From positions 1-22,593 of IMG/VR virus record IMGVR_UViG_3300044729_002666: a stretch of 22,593 nt of DNA. One strand, written 5' to 3'. Below, piece by piece: positions 5,740-13,559 of the stretch (within the stretch, counting starts at the first letter, position 1; every line of letters starts with the position of its first letter). The notes beneath the pieces are model-generated. The model ran no database searches. It was not told where the DNA came from and saw only the letters and a list, made by a program, of their open reading frames with translations. The DNA comes from a virus. A program made the translations under genes and the position numbers.

Positions 5740-8105
5740 TACTGCGTCAAGTAACCAGGAATCAATACCGATCGCTCAAATGTGTACATCCAAGTCTGTA
5801 CAGTAGATCTATAGATATGACCATACTCTATGTTTTGAGGCGCTGAGCCTGTTCTCCAGACCGTTACCCTGGTAATACTTTCATCCTCATACGTTATCGC
5901 CGCAGCGTCACCAGATTGATAGCTTGGACGTATAAAGATAGGAGCATAGTCCTGTTCAACCTCTTGCGGAAAGTCACTAGCAGAAAGCCCGCTACCTATA
6001 AGTCCTGCTGGATTAAATCTAAAGTATTTTTTCAGGGTAAAGCTGGTAAAATTTTCGTTCCCGTAGGGTGGCAACGGTGGATCTGCCGGCCCGTCAGGCG
6101 TGCCAGGCTCGGCCGGGATTCCAGGGGGGTCAACCGGGCCGGTGGGTGGTAGCGGGGCAGGGCCACCGCCACCTTCACCGCCGCCGGCTCCTCCACCCCC
6201 GCCGCCAGGGGGGCCAGCTGGAACACCACCCCCAGCCACAAAGTTGCCACCGCCACCGCCACTGCCACCCGCATACTCTCCGCTGGTAGGAAACCGCCCA
6301 TTTTTGTTGTAGAAATAGACCTCCTCAGCGGTCCGGCTATCTGCATCCTCGTCAGGGATTGAGGTATCAGTGGCCCTGCTGGGGTCTGCATCGCAGGAGG
6401 GGCCGCTGTTGCCGGTGATGAACATGTCACCCGCTACCGTCACTGCCGCCACGTCTAGCGCCACCAGAGAGCGACGCTGCGCGTCAACTGGGAAATGCTC
6501 CAGTGAGAGGGTCAGATGCCCATCGCGGCTCTTGTTCAAGTTGGTGACCAAATACCATTGGACCATTGGATCGCTGGTTTCTGTCTCCAGGTCTTCCCGG
6601 TCAAGCTGAAGTGCGACCTTATCGCCCTCGCCTAGCTCAGAAGTCCAATAACCGGGCTTGACTATTACTTGCGCTGAATGAGTGATGTGGCGGCGCTTTG
6701 CTTGATTGAAACGTATCGCCCGCGCAATATGAATTTCTGAGGTTGCAAACTGGCTTAGATCATGTGTTTCGATTGGTGCCGAGTCCGGGGTGTCGTCATA
6801 TTTGACCGTGCTAGTCCTGGTGATTCCTGACAGCCCATCGTCACCCTGTTGCCGCCACGCGACTTCAGCAATGAATGGCCGCCTGGCTTGAGGATCTGAA
6901 AATTGATACGAATAGCTGCCATTTACTACGGCTTCGTTATCGAATATCCATTTTGGCTTTTGCGGGCCAACATCAATCGCACCGCTAGGTGTGACGGGCA
7001 GCAATGGCGTCAGGCCATATCGACCCCCTACACTGGTTTCCCGCACCAGGAAATAAGGCCCGATTTTGTTTAGCCAATCACTGGTGCTGGTTGGTTCGGT
7101 CAAGATGCCATCCCAAAACAAACCATTTACCGCCATAAAATTGGCAGTCTTAACAAATGACTCGCGATCAATTTGTATCTCTGAAACCTTGCCCGTGTGA
7201 GTCAGCAGCCAGTAATAAAGCTCGGCTAGATTGTTGCTGCTGCCGTAAACGCCATCAGTCAGCCGAGTGGACTGAACGCCGTTGCGGATAAAAGCATGTA
7301 CCGACCGTTTCCAATATCCTTGATCTTCATTTGCAACACCATAAGGGTCGTCGCCATTAATGTAAACAACCGAAAACGAAAGCGTGGACATGCCTTCGTA
7401 GGTGCCAGCCGTGCCGCATATCGTGGGTGCTGGGACAGCCTTGGCGACCAAATAATTATTGTTTAATAAAGCCTCAGACTGATTCTTTCCATCCACAAAA
7501 GTGGTAGTTCTAAAATACAAAACGTTTCTATATACATCTTTAAGAAAATTGCCAGGGGCCCACCTTCCTGCCCGCTTGTTTCGTGATTGGCTGAACTGGC
7601 CAACCCTGCAACGGCCTTGAAAGATATCGCGTACTTGAATGCCCCCTATGCTACCCTCGCTTAAGACAAGATGATAAAAAGCCTTTACAGTATTGGGAAG
7701 GTCAAGACTAACGGTTCTGTACTGAATTTGCCCGCCTGTAGTAACGCTATAAGGTTCCTCGCGCAGCTCTGCTGGGGTTTCAAATCTGCAAGCAGTGGCC
7801 TTGGGTGCAATCAAAACCCCGCCCGTATTGCCTACTCGACGGGTCCATACAATTGGAATTCGCTCAAACAGCAGCATCGCTTCTTGATCTTTACCTAGAT
7901 CCAGCCCCCCTGATATTCCATTACCGCTGCCAATGGCCATGCTCCCGCCCAGGGCTGCTGCGCTAGTGCCTGTTGCATAGCGAGAAGGCCGCGCCTTGGC
8001 GCCTACACTGTTAATAGCAGACTGATATACGTCACTAGTAAAAGAACTTGACAAACGTGAGTTGCCGCCTCCGCTATTTCCCGACCGCATTATCGGAGCA
8101 ACCAT
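5739..8105 (-). CDS. Tail-tip / host-specificity protein (gpJ-like role)
   Basis: This 788-aa protein follows the tape measure and a minor tail protein, the usual place for the tail-tip baseplate protein of siphoviruses. The N-terminal 100 residues are Ser/Gly/Ala-rich. A beta-rich central region (about 100-560) has features of tip proteins, such as WKRSVHAFIRNGVQ, a WLNKIGPYFL segment and ARAIRFNQAKRRHITH, which recalls the hub domains of lambda J-like proteins. Residues about 606-682 form a Gly-rich then Pro-rich hinge, followed by a C-terminal domain ending at GYLTQ. It is shorter than lambda J (about 1130 aa). The start overlaps the upstream stop (TAATG). The role comes mostly from position and size. 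Confidence 0.7.
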   Translation of the reverse strand: MVAPIMRSGNSGGGNSRLSSSFTSDVYQSAINSVGAKARPSRYATGTSAAALGGSMAIGSGNGISGGLDLGKDQEAMLLFERIPIVWTRRVGNTGGVLIAPKATACRFETPAELREEPYSVTTGGQIQYRTVSLDLPNTVKAFYHLVLSEGSIGGIQVRDIFQGRCRVGQFSQSRNKRAGRWAPGNFLKDVYRNVLYFRTTTFVDGKNQSEALLNNNYLVAKAVPAPTICGTAGTYEGMSTLSFSVVYINGDDPYGVANEDQGYWKRSVHAFIRNGVQSTRLTDGVYGSSNNLAELYYWLLTHTGKVSEIQIDRESFVKTANFMAVNGLFWDGILTEPTSTSDWLNKIGPYFLVRETSVGGRYGLTPLLPVTPSGAIDVGPQKPKWIFDNEAVVNGSYSYQFSDPQARRPFIAEVAWRQQGDDGLSGITRTSTVKYDDTPDSAPIETHDLSQFATSEIHIARAIRFNQAKRRHITHSAQVIVKPGYWTSELGEGDKVALQLDREDLETETSDPMVQWYLVTNLNKSRDGHLTLSLEHFPVDAQRRSLVALDVAAVTVAGDMFITGNSGPSCDADPSRATDTSIPDEDADSRTAEEVYFYNKNGRFPTSGEYAGGSGGGGGNFVAGGGVPAGPPGGGGGGAGGGEGGGGPAPLPPTGPVDPPGIPAEPGTPDGPADPPLPPYGNENFTSFTLKKYFRFNPAGLIGSGLSASDFPQEVEQDYAPIFIRPSYQSGDAAAITYEDESITRVTVWRTGSAPQNIEYGHIYRSTVQTWMYTFERSVLIPGYLTQ

Positions 8106-8584
8106 TAGAACGACAGCACGCAGGGCGTCCCGCTCAATTTTGTAGTCGCAATTCTAGGTGGAATTGTGGCAACCACTGGCGGCAGGGTGCTACTGGCAGA
8201 GAATGAGATCCCGGTCAGTGTGCCACCACCGCCGCTGATGGCGAGCAATGCTGAGTCGTCCCGGATCAGGCCACCAAGGACGATTCGATATTGGGTCACC
8301 TGAATCAACCACTGCCCCGCCACTGCCTGCAACACCAAGGCCAGGGTGGCGGGGGAATGGGCGCAGGTGATTGTGACCGATGCTGCTACCAGGCCCGAAT
8401 CAAAGCCCGGGCAGTTGAACTCTTGATACCGCCAAGCCTGGGGCCCGTCGCCGTCGCCCGCATCCCAGCTGCTGAACGGAGGACTGTTCGGCAGGTCAAG
8501 CCGGTGCCAGCGGGCCCGCGCCACGCCGGAAGGGTCCAACCATTTGAGGGTCTGGGTCCAGAAGTAGGGGCCCGTCGCGGTCAT
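8105..8584 (-). CDS. Minor tail protein (distal tail region)
   Basis: The 159-aa product lies between the tape measure and tail-tip genes and joins both through ATGA and TAATG overlaps. It is beta-rich, with WLIQVTQYRIVLGG near the middle and IPPRIATTKL near the end. Position suggests a distal tail or tip adaptor protein, as lambda gpM/gpL occupy the same slot. I do not recognise a specific family, and no membrane or signal segment is present. Confidence 0.6.
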   Translation of the reverse strand: MTATGPYFWTQTLKWLDPSGVARARWHRLDLPNSPPFSSWDAGDGDGPQAWRYQEFNCPGFDSGLVAASVTITCAHSPATLALVLQAVAGQWLIQVTQYRIVLGGLIRDDSALLAISGGGGTLTGISFSASSTLPPVVATIPPRIATTKLSGTPCVLSF

Positions 8585-10407
8585 CAGGCCATCCCCAGGG
8601 CTTTGCGCCCGTCATAGCTCTGGATGTGAGCCCAGAGCTGGCCAACGCCATCGCTCACCATGGCCTCGGCATCCTCGCGCCGGATCCACTGGGAGCCGTC
8701 GGGCTGCTGCTGGACTGGGCCGGTTTGAACCTGGATCGTTGGGGCGAAGGTGCCGCCTCTGGAGCCCCCTCCAGCAGCGGCGCCGCCCGTGGCAGAGCGA
8801 GGGGCCGACCGATGCAGATCGATGACTTGCTCTTCAGGATGCAGCATGGCCATAAATCCGCCCTGCCCATCGAGGCCGCCAGACCGGGGGCCGTGGCCGG
8901 TGAATCCGCCGCCGGCAAACTGGGGCACATTCACGGGTTGGATCATCCCCAACTGCGGACCCCGCACGGCGGCGCTCACCGAATTGGCCGCGGCGATCAG
9001 GCGGTTGATCTGCTCGATGAAGGCATTGACCGCCCGCCCCGCCAGGGTCAGGGCCGAATTGATCACGCCTTTCACCGTGCCAACGATCGACTCCCAGGCA
9101 TCGGTGATGGGCTGCACCAGGCCCACGGCGTAAACCCGCATCGAATCCATAGCCTGGTTCCAGGTTTGCCCCAGGCGGGCAATTAGGCCGTTCTCTGGGC
9201 CGATGATCGTGTCGATGAAAGCGGTCCAGTTGTCGCCCAGGTTGGTGAGGATGTTGCCGGCATAGCTGCTGATGCCGTCCATCATCAGGTTCCAGCCGCC
9301 GCCGATCATTGCAACAAACCCGGTGGTGGGGTTGGCGATCAGATCCCAGAGCTCCCGGAAGGCATCGGCGATCTGGTCGCGGAATGAAAACAGCACCACC
9401 GCCGTGGCCACGGCTGCTGCGCCGATCAGCACCGGGGCAGTCACGAACGCGGCAACCAGGGCAGCCAGGCCGGTCGCTACTGGCACAATCGCGCCGGCCC
9501 AGCCAGCGAGGGTGGCGCCAATGCCCAGGCCGGCAAGGGCACCCAGCACCGTTACCACGCTGGTGATGATGGGGGCCAGCAGGGTAAAGCCCACGGCCAA
9601 CAGCGCCACACCGCCGACCGCTGCCTGTATCGGGCCTGGCAGCATTGTGAAGGCATCAATCACCGCAGTCAGCGCCGTGGCTGTTGCATCCAGCGCAGGC
9701 AGCAAAGCCACGGTCAGTCCAGCGGCAAGACCGCCGACCTTCCCGCCAAGCATCGCCAACTTATCGTTATACTCATCCGCCTTTTTAGCGAATGCCGCCG
9801 TCATCTTTACGCTTAATGATTCGATGGCTTTGCCGCCTTCGTTCAGCATTGGAATCATATCCGCGCCTGACTTGCCAAACAACTGCATCGCTAAAGCTGT
9901 TTTTTCTATGCCGTCTGGCATAGTCTTAAACTTGTTTGCTATCTCTAGCGTTACCTGATCCGCCGTCTTGAGCTTACCGGCTGCATCTGTTGCGCTGATG
10001 CCCAAGGTCTGCAGTGCTTCAGATGCCGGACCCTTGCCGGTTTGTGCGGTTTCGTAAAGACCCTTGCTGAGCTTGACAAGCGATTTGGCGACCGCATCGA
10101 TATCAGTTCCTGAGGTCGCCGCTGCCTTCCTGAACCTGGCCAATGACTCAACGCTGACGCCGGTGCGCTGGCTCATGTCGTTCATTGAGTCGCCTAGTTC
10201 AATCGTCCTGCCCACCAGCGCCCCCAGCCCGCCAATCGTTGCGATCGGGGCCAGGGCCCCCAAGGCACCGCTCAATGGGCCGAGGTTGCTGGTGAGCGAC
10301 TGCGTGGCACCTTCTACCTGTTTAAAAGTTGAGCCGAGCTTGGCGACTTGCTCGGTGCCGACAACCTGGGCGGCAATCTTGAGGATTGCGGCAAAGTTGA
10401 CGGCCAT
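8584..10407 (-). CDS. Tape measure protein
   Basis: This is the longest tail-module gene before the tip, with typical tape-measure layout: an N-terminal helical region (VGTEQVAKLGSTFKQVEG), a DMSQRTGVSVESLARF motif near residue 77 that is common in this family, a long hydrophobic Ala/Gly/Val/Leu-rich block (about 225-345), further amphipathic helices, then FAGGGFTGHG...LHPEE (about 497-527), a signature found near the C-terminus of many tape measures. It acts as a scaffold setting tail length and may help DNA passage into the cell. At roughly 1.5 Å per residue, 607 aa would predict a tail near 90 nm. It follows the chaperone pair as expected. Confidence 0.9.
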   Translation of the reverse strand: MAVNFAAILKIAAQVVGTEQVAKLGSTFKQVEGATQSLTSNLGPLSGALGALAPIATIGGLGALVGRTIELGDSMNDMSQRTGVSVESLARFRKAAATSGTDIDAVAKSLVKLSKGLYETAQTGKGPASEALQTLGISATDAAGKLKTADQVTLEIANKFKTMPDGIEKTALAMQLFGKSGADMIPMLNEGGKAIESLSVKMTAAFAKKADEYNDKLAMLGGKVGGLAAGLTVALLPALDATATALTAVIDAFTMLPGPIQAAVGGVALLAVGFTLLAPIITSVVTVLGALAGLGIGATLAGWAGAIVPVATGLAALVAAFVTAPVLIGAAAVATAVVLFSFRDQIADAFRELWDLIANPTTGFVAMIGGGWNLMMDGISSYAGNILTNLGDNWTAFIDTIIGPENGLIARLGQTWNQAMDSMRVYAVGLVQPITDAWESIVGTVKGVINSALTLAGRAVNAFIEQINRLIAAANSVSAAVRGPQLGMIQPVNVPQFAGGGFTGHGPRSGGLDGQGGFMAMLHPEEQVIDLHRSAPRSATGGAAAGGGSRGGTFAPTIQVQTGPVQQQPDGSQWIRREDAEAMVSDGVGQLWAHIQSYDGRKALGMA

Positions 10408-10775
10408 CAGAAGCCCCTCTCTAGTAGTAGAAACTCGTGCTCGATCACTGCAAGGTCATCCATGATCGCGTCAACGCGCCGACGGCGCCAAGTCAGAAGG
10501 GCCCGCTGTATTACCGCTTCGTGGATAAGACCTGTCCGCATCAGCTGCGGGTATCCGTCTGGGGTGTAGCCCGTGGCCCAGTGCCATTGAGTGGGGGCCA
10601 CCTTGCACCAGAGCGAGAAGGCGTCCATGTTCTCGGGCCATATCCGGCAGATCGGCTCAGCAGGTTCTGGGCGATCCTCGCGGGGCTGGGGCACGTAAAC
10701 AATGCCCATGGCCTCGGCCGCCCGGCGCTGTCCAGCGTCCTCCTGCTCCCGTGTTTTGGTTGGCGCCTGGGTCAT
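10407..10775 (-). CDS. Tail assembly chaperone, downstream frame (gpT-like, DUF1799 type)
   Basis: The 122-aa frame lies between the first chaperone and the tape measure, where gpT-type extensions are found. ICRIWPENMDAFSLW and a following QWHW resemble the WPEN...QWR pattern of DUF1799 phage proteins, with a GLIHEAV segment after it. ATG 10775 overlaps the upstream stop (ATGA), so it could be started separately. The same frame is also open for 13 codons upstream of this ATG, back to the slippery site at 10814-10820, so a -1 frameshift would give a fused protein of about 271 aa. Its stop overlaps the tape measure start. Confidence 0.7.
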   Translation of the reverse strand: MTQAPTKTREQEDAGQRRAAEAMGIVYVPQPREDRPEPAEPICRIWPENMDAFSLWCKVAPTQWHWATGYTPDGYPQLMRTGLIHEAVIQRALLTWRRRRVDAIMDDLAVIEHEFLLLERGF

Positions 10776-11221
10776 TTGCCGATGCCATTCCCTCGCGATT
10801 TCCCTGAGGTTGGCTTTTTTCCGGTTTCAGGTGCGGTAGATTCTGTCCAGGCATCAGCAATCGCCTGGGCCATTCCTGGAAATTGAATTACTTTTCTCTT
10901 TGAATCTTCGTCAAACTCCCACGGCTTCCCGTCGTAAAGCATGTCTTCATCCCATCCTTGCAACACGCGATTAGCAATATGAACATAGTCAACTGATTGC
11001 ACGCCCCTGGCTGCGCTGGGCGGCTCCCTGCCGTCTTCAATTGCCACCACCACGGCCCGGTAGTGCCTGATTGCTTCGTTTAGTTCTTGAATTTCTGTCT
11101 GCTCCATCCTTTCAAAAAACGCGGTAAACGTTATGTCCCGTCGCGTTCCATCTTTCAGTGTGACGTTATGCTTTACTTCCGCTTTAAAAATGTCGCCTAT
11201 TTCGTAAAAATCAAAAGCCAT
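10772..11221 (-). CDS. Tail assembly chaperone, upstream frame (gpG-like)
   Basis: The 149-aa protein sits right after the major tail protein. It has the chaperone-type layout: an N-terminal beta part (VKHNVTLKDGTRRDITF), helices with ERMEQTEIQELNEAI, an NRVLQGWDE segment and a C-terminal helix (FPGMAQAIADAW). These proteins coat the tape measure during tail assembly and are not in the finished tail. The last 15 codons follow a GGA AAA AAG stretch, so ribosomes may slip into the downstream frame there. No clear ribosome-binding site precedes ATG 11221. Confidence 0.75.
   Translation of the reverse strand: MAFDFYEIGDIFKAEVKHNVTLKDGTRRDITFTAFFERMEQTEIQELNEAIRHYRAVVVAIEDGREPPSAARGVQSVDYVHIANRVLQGWDEDMLYDGKPWEFDEDSKRKVIQFPGMAQAIADAWTESTAPETGKKPTSGKSRGNGIGK
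10814..10820 (-). promoter_or_regulatory. Programmed -1 ribosomal frameshift site A AAA AAG
   Basis: On the - strand the codons GGA AAA AAG (135 and 136 of the upstream chaperone frame are AAA AAG) contain A AAA AAG in the correct phase for a -1 slip, the same heptamer as in E. coli dnaX. The -1 frame has a TGA at 10829-10827 and is open after that, and the zero frame stops at 10774-10772. The slip site lies at the start of the 50-odd bases where shifting can work. A weak CCTC/GAGG stem follows 4 bases later. Frameshifting between tail chaperones is established for lambda G/T and many siphoviruses. Confidence 0.8.
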
Positions 11222-11263
11222 GAGAAGATGATTGCAAAGGGTTAAGGTTGGCAGCTTGGGTAA

Positions 11264-12208
11264 TCAGGTCTGAACAACCGTCAGCTCTTGGTTGGCCGCT
11301 TCGGCAACCATCCGCCCCTGAAGCTGGATGTAATTACTATCCTTGACATTAACAAGGCTGGGCATTACCTGAACTTGTGGCAGGTTGAAGGTGTTGATGT
11401 TGCCAGCCACCGTGCCGACTGGAAGCACCAAGGCACCTAACTGAGAGTTGGAGGCATTGGTAAATACGTCCAGTGTTTCAATTGTCGGACGGGCAATCGT
11501 GAGGCTAAAGGTTACAATCCGGTCGGTAAAATCAATATGAGGCACGCACCCGGCATTGTCGTAATACTGGGTGATATTTTCAATGGTCAGTTCAAACGCC
11601 TCTACGCAAACCCCAACACCGGCAAACGTCAGCGAGCCCGGTGTAGTGCTGGACGAATCGAACGGCACCGAATTGGCCAGTGGCGCCGGATAGCTCGGGG
11701 TTGGGTTGGCAACGGTTGCAGGGGGGCGGTAGAGGCCCATGTAGCTGGCAACGGCGCTCAATGGTTGCCCAGCCTGGCCGCTGATTACCAGCTTGCTGAC
11801 TCGCCCGCCAGCAGCAGAGTACACCACGCCATCGCGGTGAAACCGTGCGGTGTGGGTGGTCGCCGGCGGTGGCCAGGCCAGGGCGTAGCTCACACTGCCG
11901 CTGGCCCCGGCAACCACGCTGGAATTAAACCCAGCAGCCAGCATCACCGGATTGAGGGCCGAGATCGCGCCACGGGTGCCCGAACCCGCAAACTCAAACG
12001 GGATGTCAGCGGAAACCTTGCGCTCGGTGATCGCCGCCGCTCGCTGCGCACCAGGGCGAGCGCCTAGCTGTGTTCGCTCAACCTCGACCCAGTCAGCCAC
12101 ATTGGGATCAAACGAGCCGCAAGGGATCGCGTTAGCCCCGGTCAGCGTTACCGCTGTGCCGGGGGTTGTTTCAGGGCCCAGCAGTAAAATTTGATCGCGG
12201 TAGGGCAT
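11264..12208 (-). CDS. Major tail (tube) protein
   Basis: The 314-aa protein lies between the tail terminator-like gene and the chaperones, the standard slot for the tube subunit. The N-terminus contains a long beta-rich region with a VEVERTQLGARPGAQ segment, then ADIPFEFAGSGTRG, ALNPVMLAAGF and a middle beta region. This resembles tail tube proteins in which a charged GA(K/R)PG segment precedes the E-x-x-G-S-G stretch. The strong ribosome-binding site at 12217-12221 fits a protein needed in many copies. No Ig-like extra domain is obvious, though the size exceeds lambda gpV (246 aa). Confidence 0.82.
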   Translation of the reverse strand: MPYRDQILLLGPETTPGTAVTLTGANAIPCGSFDPNVADWVEVERTQLGARPGAQRAAAITERKVSADIPFEFAGSGTRGAISALNPVMLAAGFNSSVVAGASGSVSYALAWPPPATTHTARFHRDGVVYSAAGGRVSKLVISGQAGQPLSAVASYMGLYRPPATVANPTPSYPAPLANSVPFDSSSTTPGSLTFAGVGVCVEAFELTIENITQYYDNAGCVPHIDFTDRIVTFSLTIARPTIETLDVFTNASNSQLGALVLPVGTVAGNINTFNLPQVQVMPSLVNVKDSNYIQLQGRMVAEAANQELTVVQT

Positions 12209-12374
12209 CGGTCGAATCCTCGGGGGGTGATGGTTGAGGGGCTGGTTGGTCGGTAGCGGGGAGGTCTACGGCGGCCGGGGGCGCAACCTCCTGCCAGTCG
12301 GACTGGCCCAGCTCCCAGGTGAACTGGCCAGCTCCTTGGGGAAGCGGGGGAGGCGTGGGGTTTTCAGTGCTCAT
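12171..12374 (-). CDS. Proline-rich small protein of unknown function (67 aa)
   Basis: ATG 12374 overlaps the stop of the terminator-like gene (ATGA). The product is about a quarter proline, acidic, and has one ordered-looking piece, FTWELGQSDWQEV (about residues 18-30). It overlaps the first 38 bases of the major tail gene in another frame. Its place just before the tube protein and the coupling suggest real translation, but it could partly serve to bring ribosomes close to the tail protein start. No family recognised. Confidence 0.5.
   Translation of the reverse strand: MSTENPTPPPLPQGAGQFTWELGQSDWQEVAPPAAVDLPATDQPAPQPSPPEDSTDALPRSNFTAGP
12217..12221 (-). promoter_or_regulatory. Strong Shine-Dalgarno sequence of the major tail protein
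   Basis: GAGGA lies 8 bases before ATG 12208 on the - strand, one of the few clear ribosome-binding sites in an operon mostly built on overlapping starts. It lies inside the 3' end of the proline-rich ORF and decides the tail protein start. Confidence 0.7.
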
Positions 12375-12871
12375 CTGATCACGGTCACATTAGACTCTGC
12401 GGTCTTGTAGGTGAAAGTGTAGAGGAGCCTTAACCAACATGCCTGCAGGTTGGGATCGGGAAACGCCCGCCCATCTGACTGGATGCTTTGGCATAGCCCT
12501 CCCAGGTTGCGAGGCGGGGCCATGATCCGGCTATGGATTGCCACGTAGAACGGGTCAAGCAGCTGCCAGTTAGGTGGGTCTCCCGGTTGCCTTGACATGG
12601 AAATGGTGAGCACCACCGGCATGATTGACAGCACCCGGCAGGTATCTGCGATCTCGTCCCGCGATCGGCCTTCATTCACGTCGCCTTGGTCAATTCCGAT
12701 CACCACCCCATCACCAGGCCCCGCCACGCGGGAGGCATCCAGAAACAACTGAGGGCGGCGGTTGGTTGGGTTGCCAACCAGCCAGGGGATGTCGCTCTCT
12801 CCCTCGGGGGCCGTGCCCTGCAGCAGATCGGCCAAGGCGTCCATGATCCGGCAGGAAATCGAGAGAGTCAT
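12371..12871 (-). CDS. Tail terminator / tail completion protein (gpU-like role)
   Basis: The 166-aa protein lies directly before the tube protein region, as tail terminators do. It begins with MTLSISCRIMDALADLL, a common start for terminator-type proteins in which the first helix is preceded by hydrophobic residues, and it has a GLCQSIQSDGRAF segment and a final beta strand, YTFTYKT. Such proteins cap the tail tube and set its join to the head. The assignment rests on position, length and general pattern; a different minor tail role is possible. It is joined to both neighbours by ATGA overlaps. Confidence 0.55.
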   Translation of the reverse strand: MTLSISCRIMDALADLLQGTAPEGESDIPWLVGNPTNRRPQLFLDASRVAGPGDGVVIGIDQGDVNEGRSRDEIADTCRVLSIMPVVLTISMSRQPGDPPNWQLLDPFYVAIHSRIMAPPRNLGGLCQSIQSDGRAFPDPNLQACWLRLLYTFTYKTAESNVTVIR

Positions 12872-13092
12872 GGGTTGGGGGTCCGGTCCTGTTGGGGTTC
12901 GGTGGGCTTATCGTGTCGCCGCCGGCCGCGCAGCAGGTTGCCAACCGCAGGAATGGCAACCTGGATAGGTGACGGGACCAGCACGCCTAGGGCCCAGTTC
13001 CAGCGGCTCTCGCAGGCCTGGAATGGGCTCGGCACCCTAGCCTCACAAACCCCGATGTAGCCGACAATTAGCAAGGCGGTAAACCAGTTCAT
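12868..13092 (-). CDS. Small membrane protein (74 aa), possible lysis-related protein
   Basis: Residues 3-16 (WFTALLIVGYIGVC) form a hydrophobic N-terminal segment. A second moderately hydrophobic stretch (WNWALGVLVPSPIQVAI) lies about residues 31-47, and the tail is basic then Pro-rich (LLRGRRRHDK). It could be a small inner-membrane protein with one or two spans. The Cys in GVC is not in a good lipobox, so an outer spanin is not supported. It is the third of three adjacent membrane ORFs, all linked by start-stop overlaps, and may be a holin or holin partner. Family not recognised. Confidence 0.55.
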   Translation of the reverse strand: MNWFTALLIVGYIGVCEARVPSPFQACESRWNWALGVLVPSPIQVAIPAVGNLLRGRRRHDKPTEPQQDRTPNP

Positions 13093-13559
13093 ACCCTTTC
13101 CCTCGGCATGGCCATGGCTGGCAGGTTGGTGGTTTTTGGTTGAGACCTAAATAGGCTCCACCATGCAGGACCGTTGGCAACAATCAAGACCAGAGCAGCC
13201 CCCAGAATAGTTGTAAAAAATGAGTTAACCCCTAAGGTTGTCTTTGTGCTTTGGACTGTTTCGACTACTGTGTCGTAATTTGTTATTTTTTGTTCAATAG
13301 CTTGAATCTTAAGCTGGTGTTCATGCAATTGATCTCGGTATTGCTCTCTTGATTCTCGATGAGACTCCTCTATTTTTTCAACAAGGCCTTCCATTTTCTC
13401 TTGCCCCTTCATCAAAGACTCAAGAGTTTGCTGTATTAACGGAACATTTCCCAGCTTGTTTTCTACGCTGGCTAGGCGACCGCAAGCCGTTGCCATCATT
13501 CCGAGGACAGCAGCTACCTCGCTTTGCCCCCCTGACTGGATTGCTGATTGATCGCTCAC
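13089..13559 (-). CDS. Coiled-coil protein with C-terminal membrane segment, possible holin-related protein
   Basis: The most likely start is GTG 13559, overlapping the stop of the 40-aa ORF (GTGA), giving 156 aa; the frame is open further upstream but that part is antisense-like in reading and overlaps the 40-aa ORF. Residues about 28-105 are a long heptad-rich coiled coil (for example QLHEHQLKIQAIEQKI). A single membrane helix follows at about 115-135 (TTILGAALVLIVANG), then a short basic tail. The order resembles XhlA-type holin-associated proteins (coiled coil then C-terminal membrane helix), but they are much shorter, and I see no specific motif. Virion attachment or membrane-linked assembly roles are alternatives. 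Confidence 0.6.
   Translation of the reverse strand: MSDQSAIQSGGQSEVAAVLGMMATACGRLASVENKLGNVPLIQQTLESLMKGQEKMEGLVEKIEESHRESREQYRDQLHEHQLKIQAIEQKITNYDTVVETVQSTKTTLGVNSFFTTILGAALVLIVANGPAWWSLFRSQPKTTNLPAMAMPRERV

Noticed and set aside
9272-9958. Long + strand open frame of 228 codons
   Set aside because: It is antisense to the tape measure gene, reads as low-complexity Ala/Pro/Thr/Ser sequence, and mirrors the biased codon use of the real gene.
12868-13092. 74-aa protein as an outer-membrane spanin lipoprotein
   Set aside because: The Cys after IGV does not fit a lipobox (no small residue at -1), so a lipoprotein call is not supported.
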